Shown piece by piece: positions 41,001-53,000 of a stretch of DNA of 64,000 nt; the first letter of the stretch is position 1, and each line of letters starts with the position of its first letter. Made by a program: the position numbers and the translations under genes. The notes beneath the pieces are model-generated. The model did not search any database. It was not told the DNA's origin and was given only the letters and a program-made list of their open reading frames with translations. Origin of the DNA: Epinephelus fuscoguttatus (Eukaryota; Chordata; Actinopteri; Perciformes; Serranidae); assembly GCF_011397635.1 (NCBI RefSeq), contig NC_064766.1:43009510-43073509 (forward strand). Direction: 5' to 3'.

Positions 41001-44000
41001 AAATCAAATCACAACAACTTTATTTGTCCCAAAGTGCAATTCAGTTTGACAGTTCACCAGGCCCACAGATATCCATGCACACAATCATACATCCACAGCA
41101 GCAATTAGTTGATGTCAGTGAGGCCCGCAGGCGGCCTTCTCTGTCTCCCACAGGGAACACACAAGAAATACACAGCACTACCAGTCGTTAGTCTAATGAT
41201 ACAACAAAAGTACACAAGAACATGCAGCAATAATACACAAGACAATAATAAGTCTGATGAACATCAAAGACAGGGTGTAGTACACCACGATAAATTCACA
41301 AGACAATAATAATATCTGATGATACATCAAAACAACATAAAAAAAAACATAGTGCACCCAAGTACACAAGCTAAGAATCCCTCAAGTCACTTCCATAGAC
41401 TTGAATCAAGGTTTAAAGTCTGATAGCAGACAGGATAAAAGATCTGGAGTGGCGGTTAGTTTTCCTAGATGGAGCTTTAATGCGACGCCCTGAGGGCATA
41501 AGTGAAAACTCAGTGGACAGAATATGGTCATGCTGAGCAATGATTCCCTTTGCTTTTCTGACCACACGTTTGTCCCAAAGGGAACTCAAATCTTCCTGCT
41601 TCACACCAGTTATCTTGGAACAGACCTTCACAATACCATTCAGGCAATTTTTATCTCTTACTCACAGGCCGTTAAACCAACAAATGAACGATAAGGTCAG
41701 AAGGCTTTCAATAAAGGATTTGTGAAACAAAAACTTAATGGTTTTGCTAACATTGAAGGAGTTCAACTTCCTAAGTAGATAAATCCTCTGTTGACCCTTC
41801 ATTGCAATAATATTAGTGTTCACATCAAATCTTAGCTGGGAATCAAATACTGTTCCCAAGTATTTATATGAATCAACAGTCTCCACCTCCTTGCCATGAA
41901 TAAAGTTTGCAACAGGCTTGGTACGATTCTTGCCAAAGTCAGTGATTAGCTCCTTAGTTTTAGACACATTAAGGTCCACAGAGTTATAGTCACACCAACT
42001 GATAAAGGCTGTAAGAGCACTGCCATGACCTGCTGCTGGACCTTGGAGAAGGGAAAGAAGAACCGTGTAATCTGAAAATTTGACTAAGTAGCTTTCTTCT
42101 TTGACAGACCTGCAGCTATCAGTGTATAGAATAAAAAGAAGGGGAGAGAGGACACACCCTTGGGGTGAGCCTGTGTTGGAAATCAGGACATCTGACATGA
42201 CTCCATTAACTAAAACCCGCTGTTTCCTCCCTGTTAAAAAGTTAAGAATCAATAATAGAAGCTGATGTGGTAGATTAAAATGCACACTGAGGTGATCGAT
42301 TGAAATGTGCGGTTGCATCTTATTGAAGGCCGATGAGAAGTCGGCAAACAAGAGTCTAGCATGAGAGTTTGGTTTCTCCAAATGCGTATAGATCTTATTT
42401 CGGTTGAACAATTTAGCATCCTCCAGCCCCCTCCCAGCCCGATCCAGATTTCCCGCAACCAGGGACGCAATCTCATCTTTTAAAATTCTTTCAAAGTGTT
42501 CAATAATTAATGATGTCAGGGCGACTGGCCTGAACTCATTCAAATCACTGGCTCTCTTTACTTTAGGAATGGGAATTATTGTGGAAGTCTTCCTAAGTGA
42601 GGGTGACACACAGCTATCAGCGCATAATTGAAAAATTTTTGAGAAGACTCAACTAACCTGATTGGCACAGTGATGTAGGACTCGCCCACCAATGGTATCC
42701 AGGCCTGCAGCCTTCCTAATATTTGTCCTCTTTAATGAGGCAGCTACATGCTCCTGTGATATCACTAAGGATTTGTGGGGTACAAGAGAGTTCCTTACCC
42801 TAGAGACATAATCAGCAACATCAGGTTTTTCAAAACGAGAAAAGAAAGAATTAAAACAATTTGACAGATCAGTATCATCAACCCCATTAATTCTGATGTG
42901 ATCCTCTGTTACATCAGTATAGTGATCAATAGATGCCATTGCCTTGATACCCTGCCAGGCAGCCCTCATAGTATTGCTGCTGAATTGCATTTCTATTTTC
43001 TTTTTGTACTCTATTTTGGCCTTGAAGATTTCATTTTTAAGTTCCCTGGCAACATTATTTTTCGTCTTTTCCAGAGGGTCCCCTGAGTAAAAAGTTCTTT
43101 TCTTTTTGTTAAGCACCGATTTAAGCTTCTTGGTCACCCAGGGTTTTTTATTAGGATATACAGTGGTTTCGGACACCCTTAAAATTTTACACAATCTCAA
43201 ATATAATCATGAAATATTTGTGAAAAAATCTTTTTTGTGTTTCAAAAGGTGTGGCTGCATTAGACAGATACAAACAAATACAAATTATATTTTTTTGTTT
43301 ATTGTTTACAAGAAAAACTAACAAAACTAAATTCTTGACAGTTTCAATATGTCAGTTCTCAACATTGTCGGTATCAAAGTCAACAAATAACAGAGAATGT
43401 GTTCAAAACTGAACACAAAATAAATAAACCATCACATCATCAAATTAATATTTAGTAGTCCTGCCATTGGCACGTAGTAGAGCTCTAATCCTGGCTGGCA
43501 TGTTCCCCACGAGCCTTTCACACTGTTGAGGGGTAATCTTGTCCCATTCTTCTTGAATTACTGCTTTTAATTCTTCTAAATTCTTTGGTTTATGCTTTGA
43601 AACAGACCTTTTGATAATCCACCACAGATTTTCAATGGGGCTCATGTCCGGGATTGAGCTGGCCACTCTAAGACCTGGATACTGTGCTCCTGCAGCCAAG
43701 TTCTACTGGCCTTGGATGTGTGGCAAGGGGCATTATCTTGTTGAAACATCCAGTTTTTACCTCGACAGAACAGTGCACGCGCAGAAGGGAGCATGTGGGT
43801 TTGGAGAATGGTACAATACTTGGTAGAGTTCAATGTGCCATCACAGACAGTGAGATGACCAACACCAGCAGCGCTCATGCATCCCCAAACCATGATACTG
43901 CCTCCACCATGCTTGACTGTAGGTACTGTACATGCTGGAGATAATGCTTCGCCTGGCCTTCTGCGTACCCTCACATTAGTAGGAGGAAGATAAAGCTGGA

Positions 44001-47000
44001 AACTGGACTCATCTGACCACAAAATCTTCCAGTTTCTGGCTGTCCAGTTCTTGTGTGCCTGGGCCCAACGACGCCAGGCTAACCTCTGTCTCTCATTGAT
44101 CAGGGGCTTCTTGATAGCCTTGTAGGACCTTAAGCCATGATCTAAATGTGCGGGTGGAACACTGGACACCAGTTTGGTTTGACCACTGCTGCTGAAGCTC
44201 CTGTGATGTCATTCGGCGGTTTTGCCTGCACATGCGGATCAGGATGCGGTCATTTCTTGCTGAAGAAACCCTTGGACGCCCAGATCTTGGTTTGTCTTCC
44301 AAGCTGTTGGTTCGTCTGTATTTCTGCAGAGTGTATCCAAATGCTGAAGGACTGCATCTGCACTTCCTGGCTATCTGGCGGCAGCTGTACCCTTCCTGGC
44401 TGAGAATCTTTATCTTCAGGCGTGTTTCCTGCATTAGGTTCCTTGTTTTAGCCATTTTTGTGTCTGAAGAACTTTCAAATGTGCTGGCTTTATGTAGACA
44501 CGAAGCTTGGCAACAAAAATTGTGTCTTTTAATAAAAAGAACGACCTTCATCACTGGTACCAAAATGACCCAATACTCAAAATGTCTTATGTATTTTTAT
44601 GGAACCAATCAATTTTAAGTTTTTAATGGCTTTTTTAGGATTTATTTAGTATTTTGGCTGTGACTGTACTAAAAGAAATTGCACTTGAAGACCTAAGAGT
44701 GATTCTTAATGCAATATTTCACAAATGCATGGGGTGTCCGAAAACTTTTTTCCACCACTGTATAATGACCTTTTTGGTGGGTATAATAGAGTCTACACAA
44801 AAGGAGATATAAGATGATACAACATCCGAGACTTAATCAATATCGTCATTACAGGTGTCAAAAAAACAGTCCCAATCAGTACAATCCATACATGCTTGAA
44901 GAGATAAGACAGCATCCTCAGACCAGGTTTTGACTGTCTTTTCCGTGCACTCAAGGTGCCTGAAGCAAGGCTTGTAGGTGGGCATTAGGTAGACGCTGTT
45001 ATGATATGGTGCTCCCAGAGATGGCATAGGAAGCGACTTGTAAGCACCACCCACCAAGCCATAACACAAGTCCAGGATAGAGTTATTTTTAGTAGTTGTA
45101 CAAGTTGTTCATAGGTCTTAAGGGTCGAATCCAGGGAGCAGTGATCAAAATCCCCAAGTAAGAATTTAGGTACCTCTGTGCAGATTGAGTCAAACCTGTG
45201 GGTGACGTAAGCGATCAGCTGCGTTGCCGTAGTAACATTAGCTTTGGGGTGAATGTAAACAATAGTGAAGAAGAGTTGCTGAAATTCTTGAGGCAGGTAA
45301 TGCGGACGGAGAGAGACGGTCAACAGTTCAATGTCAGGCGTACAAAGTCTCTCTCGAACAACAATGGTATTATAGTACCTGCGATTAATGTAAAGACATA
45401 CACCTCCTCCATGACTCTTCCCTGTGATGTCAGGATCCTCGTCCCAGTCAGCGTCACTGAGCCATGTTTCAGTGAAAGCAAAAAGACAGGTTTCTCTGAT
45501 TTCCCTCTTATACTTGACCCAAAGCTTCCAACTCGTCTACTTTGTTCCTAATAGACTGTGCGTTGGCGAGCAATATTGTAGGCAGAGGGGGGAGCCTGCG
45601 CCGGTTGTCAAGGCTGAGACTTTTCAGTCTCATTATTCTTCAGTTCATCCCATCAGGGGTTTGTGTTGATGTTTATCGATTATTGATATTTATTGGTTAT
45701 TGATATTTATCGGATATTGATATATATTGGTTATTGATATGATGTTTATCTGTTTTCTGTACAAACCGTATTGACACCATGAGCTTCATGAACATGTGCT
45801 CTGCCTCTTTCAGACAGCTGTTCCTTGGGATATGTGGTCGGTGAGTAAAATCTGTCTATTGGTGTTCGATCAAAAACATTCACTAAATTTATGATCCAGT
45901 TTTTTTGGGGGGTAAAATTTATTTGGAGATAAAAGTATGAATGACGTAAAATCAATCAGTATATTAAAAGACAGTACACAGATCTCTGAACATATGAACC
46001 ATCTTCTGTCCATTTTTTTAGGCAAACACACAAACAGCTGAGCCTGTAAGTAAAACACAACATCTGTTCTTCATCATTATCATCATCATCATCATCATCA
46101 CTAAAACCTTATGAATCACTGATAGAACTTCAGTATATTTACAGAACCATCCACTTGATTCTTGTTTTCAGTTGGTTCTGTTGGCACAAAGATAATTTTA
46201 TTTACAGAAGTCACAGTTTACCTCGGAGGGGTTGTAACAAACAACATTTCTCCGTCATCTCACAGATCCTTTCTTCTGTTGACACCAGTGTATGTACACC
46301 AGGGGCGATTGCTCTGAGACAACAGGGGAGGCTGAACTTCCCACAAAATTTCATAGAAGAAATGGTCAAATATGCACTATTGAATTTACATTAAAATAAG
46401 AATTTACATTGCATTAAACGTGCGCTAGGATGCATTTCACATCGTGACTATGATGTTCAAACGTCAGCTGTTTGTCACCAGTTTTCAAACGCGACCTCCC
46501 TGTCATACATGCTCGTGTCAGCACGGTGGATGCGGAGCCTCCAAGCATTCCAATGAGACAGCGCTGAGCAGGTTTTTTTCATGCAGCAAAGAGAGATGCT
46601 CATTGGATAAAGGCTCAGCCTCCTTGGGACCTAATGGAGCGGTAGGCAGGAGAGGACGCTCGGTGTCTGCATAATGATTGGAGGAACTGTCTAAAAGGCT
46701 GAACCCCTTTGTGATTGACAGCGCTTTGGAAATACACACCGGCATTGGCGACCCCTGTCTTCTGACAGAGTGTTTCCATAAAACATATAGCTCATTTTCA
46801 CTGTTTGTACAGTTCAGGAGTTTAAACCCATCTGAAAATCTCTGAGGTGTGTGTTGCTGTGGTTCTATGTCATGAGTGTGGTTGAAAAATAGCTTGAATT
46901 AAATGTTCCTTTTATAAGTTACTGCCTTGCTAAAATATGACGCGTTATGATGTAAACCTAAAGTGAGCCTCCCCTGTTTGAAAGACCAGCAGCCGCCACT

Positions 47001-50000
47001 GATATACAGTATATCTGAAAATTGATATTAAACTTATTTGATGCAGGTGAATCTTGTCTCTTCAGAGATAACCGCTTAGTCTTAATTTACCCAGAATTCA
47101 CAGTGATGGTTCTACTGACAGCAGTCAGGAACATGTTTTTTAATAACAGTTATGATCAGTCTGTCTTTGTGCAACCAGTCCTTGGATTCTCACATCGTTC
47201 CTGTCTATTGTCTTTGTCTTTGGGTGGGGGCGGGGTCACAATTTAACCCTACAATCCCTGCTTTTCCCGAGCAGGCTGCAGATACTGGCTTCATCGCTGA
47301 CTGGTCCGCTGACTTTGGTTCATTGTCAGCAAACGGAGATGCTGCTTCAGGAGCTGAGGCCCCTGCTGTAGGGCTGGAGAGGGCACAGGGCGGGGCACAG
47401 GGTGGGGCTCAGGGCAGGCCCCAGGCAGATGACTGGCAGCCAGGTGCAGACACAGCTACTACACATCCTCAGGACAGTGAGCCAACCACAGCAGCTCAAG
47501 ATGAGGTTAGCAGCTGGAACTCTCAAAGTAACCCCGACCTTCATCCCTCTGCAGTCAGAGGAGATGAAGATGAGACAAGACATGCAGATTCCGTGGGAGA
47601 TACAGCAGGGCAGGAAGACCGCAGGAAGTCTACCCCAGGTCTTATATTCACCAATGAGTACGGTGAACAGATTGAGGACAGCACAGAGGACAGAGTAGAC
47701 AAGTGGTCCAGGTCTCCAGATGGGTCTGGGTCTGAATATGAGACTGCTGAGGAGTGGGGTGATGGAGGTCAGGGTGGAGGCTGGGCAAGTGCAGATGATG
47801 AATTTTCTTATGAAGATCGTTCACCAGTGAATGTCTCAGAGGGATGGGGATCTGAAAACAATGGTGTAGCAGCAGATTGGTCTCAGATGGTAGGAAACAT
47901 TTCCCCAGAGAGCAATGCAGCAGACAGAAAGTGTTCAGGTGAAGAAGAGCCAATAGGAAACCAAACTGATATCACATCAAGTTGCAGAAAATATTCTGAA
48001 AGTCGAGGGAAAGGACACAAAAGCGTTTTTAAATCTGAAACACAGGGAGGAGGTGTGTTTGATTCAGTGACCTCAGCTGAAACACAGGGAGGAGGTGCGT
48101 TTGATTTAGATCCTTTTGCTGAAACACAGGGAGGAGGTGCGTTTGATTCAGTTCCATCAGCTGAAACACAGGGAGGAGGTGCGTTTGATTCAGTGACCTC
48201 AGCTGAAACACAGGGAGGAGGTGCGTTTGATTCAGATCCTTTTGCTGAAACACAGGGAGGAGATGCATTTGATTCAGATCCTTTTGCTGAAACTCAGGGA
48301 GGAGGTGCGTTTGATTCAGTTCACTCAGCTGAAACACAGGGAGGAGGTGCGTTTGATTCAGATTCTTTTGCTGAAACACAGGGAGGAGGTGCGTTTCATT
48401 CAGTTCCCTCAGCTGAAACACAGGGAGGAGGTGCGTTTGATTCAGTGACCTCAGCTGAAACACAGGGAGGAGGTGCGTTTGATTCAGATCCTTTTGCTGA
48501 AACACAGGGAGGAGATGCATTTGATTCAGATCCTTTTGCTGAAACTCAGGGAGGAGGTGCGTTTGATTCAGTTCACTCAGCTGAAACACAGGGAGGAGGT
48601 GCGTTTGATTCAGATTCTTTTGCTGAAACACAGGGAGGAGGTGCGTTTCATTCAGTTCCCTCAGCTGAAACACAGGGAGGAGGTGCGTTTGAGTCAGATC
48701 CTTTTGCTGAAACACAAGGAGGAGGTGCGTTTGATTCAGATCCTTTTGCTGAAGCACAGGGAGGAGGTGCGTTTGAGTCAGATCTTTTTGCTGAAACACA
48801 GGGAGGAGGTGCGTTTGAGTCAGATCCTTTTGCTGAAACACAAGGAGGAGGTGCGTTTCATTCAGTTCCCTCAGCTGAAACACAGGGAGGAGGTGCGTTT
48901 GAGTCAGATCCTTTTGCTGAAACACAGGGAGGAGGTGCGTTTGAGTCAGATCCTTTTGCTGAAGCACAGGGAGGAGGTGCGTTTGAGTCAGATCCTTTTG
49001 CTGAAGCACAGGGAGGAGGTGCGTTTGAGTCAGATCTTTTTGCTGAAACACAGGGAGGAGGTGCATTTGAGTCAGATCCTTTTGCTGAAGCACAGGGAGG
49101 AGGTGCATTTGATTCAGATCCTTTTGCTGAAACACAGGGAGGAGGTGCGTTTGATTCAGATCCTTTTGCTGAAACACAGGGAGGAGACAAGGGGGGTGGT
49201 TTTGAATTTGATCCATTTACTGAGACCTCAGGAGAAGATAGAGTTGGGTCCGCTGTGAATGCGAGAGGTGGGTGGGACACAGACTTGTTTGCCAGCAGTT
49301 TTCCAGAGGCCTTTGCAGGGACTGAAGGTAGTCACAGCAGTGGCTTCGACTCTTCTGTCACCCAACAAAACTCGACGTCTGCTGCTGTGTCTGGAACGGC
49401 AGAAGCAATCAAAGATGTAAATGTTACCAGAATTCACAAAGAACCAGAAAATTCAGACATGTCCGAAGATGAAGCTGCAAACCGGAGATTTGGAAAGTTG
49501 TACCAAGAGCTAGATACAGAAAAGGAAGAGGTACTTGACATCCTGCAGTCCTCAGTGTGGTAGATTAGAGTAGACTTTCTGTTGTCTACCCTCCCACAGA
49601 TTGAGAAACAGTGAAAGTAGTTGTCCTGAAACCTGGATCCCAGCCTGAGCTCCTCCTCCTGCCTCCCGCTTGCATTGTCTGCTTGTTCATGCCATACTTT
49701 TATTTTCACATCAAATCAATCTTCACTACTCATGTAAGACTTGTTTTACCTGAATGCTTCAAATGCTAATTAATGTTTTTGCGATTTAATTTAGGTGACC
49801 AATACATTTAATGGATTCTCGCAGGTAATTTTTGAAACTACTTTGAAACAACTTTTTTTTTCTTTTTTTAGTGAAGTCAACTTTATTTTTATGGCTCTTT
49901 TTGTCGAGCCAAAACATTGAAATCTGTAGTTTGTCCTGATGACAGTGATCACAGCATGCATCACATTTTAATTCCAGACTGTTCAGAGCAACGTCAGTCC

Positions 50001-53000
50001 ACAAGAACTTTTGATTTTAGTTTGATGTAATTTTTGACTGTTGCTTTTAGCATTCAGCCTTCCAGCTGTAAGTTTCAGTGTTCCAGACAGTAGTTAACTT
50101 TCAATGACTAGTGTTTATTTTCTACCTAGCTTATCAGTTTTATCTTTCAATGGAACAGGGCCACTGTAGAGGTCACAGCAGAGGTCAAAGGTCACTTCGA
50201 TGGTCAAAGGTTACTGCAGAGTTTTGGTGCATTAGACACTGACCTCACTTACCCAATCAAATCCTCAGAAGCCTTGTTCTCAGTAACGTCCTCTAGCTTA
50301 ATGTTTTCTATGAATGCTTTATAATCATGTGTTTGCAGGTCCTGATTGTCAGTTGTGACTCTTCTTCTTTTCAATTTTTAATGCCTGCGCTTCGAAGGAT
50401 GCCACTGTCCCATCATTTTTTGCTGATTTTGATAAGATGGTGAGTTTTAAATGTCATCATGTGACTTTGAATGCTGTGTTAATGTCCTATATGTACTGTT
50501 ATTTGCTTAATTTGGATGATGGCAGATGTGAAACTTTTCTACTTATTGTTTGTTCTAAAGTGTTTTTTTAACCTCAAAAATATAATCTGAAAGGTTTTCT
50601 TCTAATTGTAACAGTAAGTATAGCATAACTGGTTTGGGACTCACATCATGGTGTTAGTTCAGAACAATGGATCCACCCCCCCACCCATCAGTATCCATTT
50701 CTTTGAACAGAGAGTAGTGCAAATATGAAAGATGGATCCAATCCTGTCCTGTAAGCAATTTTCATCTGCAGATAAATTCCTACACAATGTCTAACTTTAA
50801 CTAAATTAATCAGTGTTTCAGTACCAGATGCCTCTCAGGCAAACTGTTGTGCAGAATACCCAGATGATATCAGAATCCATGTAGGAAGGAAGTATTTTGC
50901 TGCTTGGAGAAATCAAGCTGTTAGTTTGAGACCCGAGCAGGCAGTCAGATGAGCATGAAGAAATCCAACACTTTGGCTGGTGTCTGTGGTTCAGATCACA
51001 GGCTGGCTTTTGCAGTCCAGTAATATAGGGGGTAGCAGTTCTGTTGGCATAGATGCATGTAGGTCATACTTCCACCAGGAGGAGGGCAGGTGGCTGTAGC
51101 AGATCCTGAACCGGCCTGACTCCCTGCTGGATCACCAAATGCTGTGTTGCTGCCATTACACAGATTAGACCCAGTGCTTGCTTCCTGCCGCCCAAATAGA
51201 GCCCATGTTCTGGAGCTGAGGCCAGTTTTAGTGTCTGTGTGTGTGCTCTTGTGTTTGGGGCAAGGTGAGAGCCCAAGAAAGAAATTAAATAAACAACTTT
51301 GGAAAAACCTATTTGATCAAATAGGTAACCTATAAAGTAAATGTCTAAAGTGTCAAATGCTGAAGTGTATTCTCAACATGACAGTTATCACATTACCTTC
51401 AAAGATTGTGGACATCAAGGAAGTGTCAGTGCTGGATCTTGAAAAGCTGACGTTACATAAATGTTTAAGAAGAAGGTGCAGTCGCATGAAAAGCTGCAAA
51501 AGTAATCAGAATCAGAATCAGAAATACTTTATTGATCCTCGAGGGGAAATTATTTATGTTACAAATATATATATATATATATATATAAGAGCAGGTTTAT
51601 TAAGTGTAATTTATCATGATATATGAAAGATGTGGAATATTGTAAAACTCGCCCCCCCAGTACTTTCCAGACCTGAACATATACCCCGTACTGAAATCTC
51701 ACGTTCTCAGATGTCTGTCTGCTCAACACCTCCTGTGTCAACCTATGGACTTTCATGGGCAGAACCTTCAGTGTAGTGGCCTCCACCCTCTGGCAGAAAT
51801 TTGTGGACATCTTCAAAAATGTCACCTGTTCACAATCATCTACAGACTCAGTTAATCCTGTGAAACACAACATCATTTATGTTTGTGTGTTATTTGTTCT
51901 GCCTACATGTATGGAAAGAGTCAGTGGGTTCATTTAGTAGCGACATAAAATGAAATCTATTATTACTAATACTATCTACTGTATGTTGTCTATAGTGTGA
52001 CTGACCTTACAGCATGTTGGCAACATGTTGCTAAATGTGTCCAGGCAGAACTCATGCTTATGAACTTAAGTCTTACATCAGAGACTGTATGATCACCATA
52101 CCATGACCACCAAACTGTGACCACTAAACAATGACCACCAAACAGTGACCCCCCCAGTCATGATCACCAAGCTGTGACCATCTAACCATGACCACCATAC
52201 CAATGTTTTGGCAGCTACACATGAAGTGTTACAGCCCTTGCTGGTACATGATACTGATAATTTTAGCATATTTACGTTTTGTTTTTATATAATTTATTAA
52301 TAAGCAATGTAGTCATGACATCAGCTCTGTTCTGCCTGTCATCATTTCTTTTCCATGTTGTGTATCTAACGGTGAGGAGGGACTGAACGCTGATGAAGTT
52401 TAAGATGAAGAACATGAGCAGATACGAGGGCAGGACTGGAATTAATGAGCGGTCAATTGAGATGTTCAGAATTCTTTAATTGAATTTGATTTAAAAGGTC
52501 ACAGTTGAACAGTTTTGTGTTTGATCGCCATCTTTTTTACAAAAGAACGAAGTGACTGCTGAAACAACTGAGGCTCCAGAAGCCTTGGACACAGAAGTTT
52601 CTGAAGAACAAGACAAACCTGCAGCTCCCTCTGCTGGTGAGGAACCCACAGCTTCCTCTGCTGGTGAGGAACCCACATCTTGCTCTGCTGGTGAGGAACC
52701 TACAGCTTCCGCTGCTGGTGAGGAACCTACAGCTTTCCCTGCTGGTGAGGAACCTACAGCTCCCTCTGCTGGAGACGAGGAGGAGGAGGAACCTAAAGCT
52801 GGTGACGAACCTCCAAGTTCTCCTGCTGGAAAACAGATCGAAGAACCTCCAGCTCTGTCGGTTGGTGATCAAGATACAGGAAGTTTTGTCAGCGTGACAG
52901 AGAAGAAATCTGATGTGAGTTAACAAATTAATCACAATATCTCACTTCATCAATGTGTGATCTTCTCTTCATCATCACCATCATCATCATCATCATCATC

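Larger units (their letters stand above)
40995..45660 (-). mobile_element. L2/CR1-type LINE, reverse orientation, split by a Tc1 element
   Basis: The 3' tail is at about 40995-41045 (minus strand: cactttgggacaaataaagt). The RT region is at 41662-42609, the RT N-terminal part at 42649-43160, and endonuclease-side sequence at 44763-45323 ([11 protein letters not shown]). The 5' end is diffuse near 45660. Protein order on the minus strand (endonuclease, [18 protein letters not shown] linker, [21 protein letters not shown]) matches fish LINEs of the L2/CR1 group. It lies antisense in amph intron 12. Both the RT lesion and several stops show it is inactive. Confidence 0.9.
50440..52545 (+). other. 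amph intron 16
   Basis: No exon was identified. It includes a minus-strand retroelement tail (51505-51590) and a degenerate tgaccaccaaac 12-bp repeat (about 52085-52200). Confidence 0.5.

Noticed and set aside
47152-47274. Extending amph exon 15 upstream to the Met at 47152
   Set aside because: The conserved phase and the cttttcccgagcag acceptor place the exon start at 47275; upstream residues are not linker-like.
48029-49216. 395-codon minus-strand frame ([14 protein letters not shown] repeats)
   Set aside because: Antisense shadow of the amph exon 15 repeat; the + strand frame is supported by splice sites, phase and motif content.
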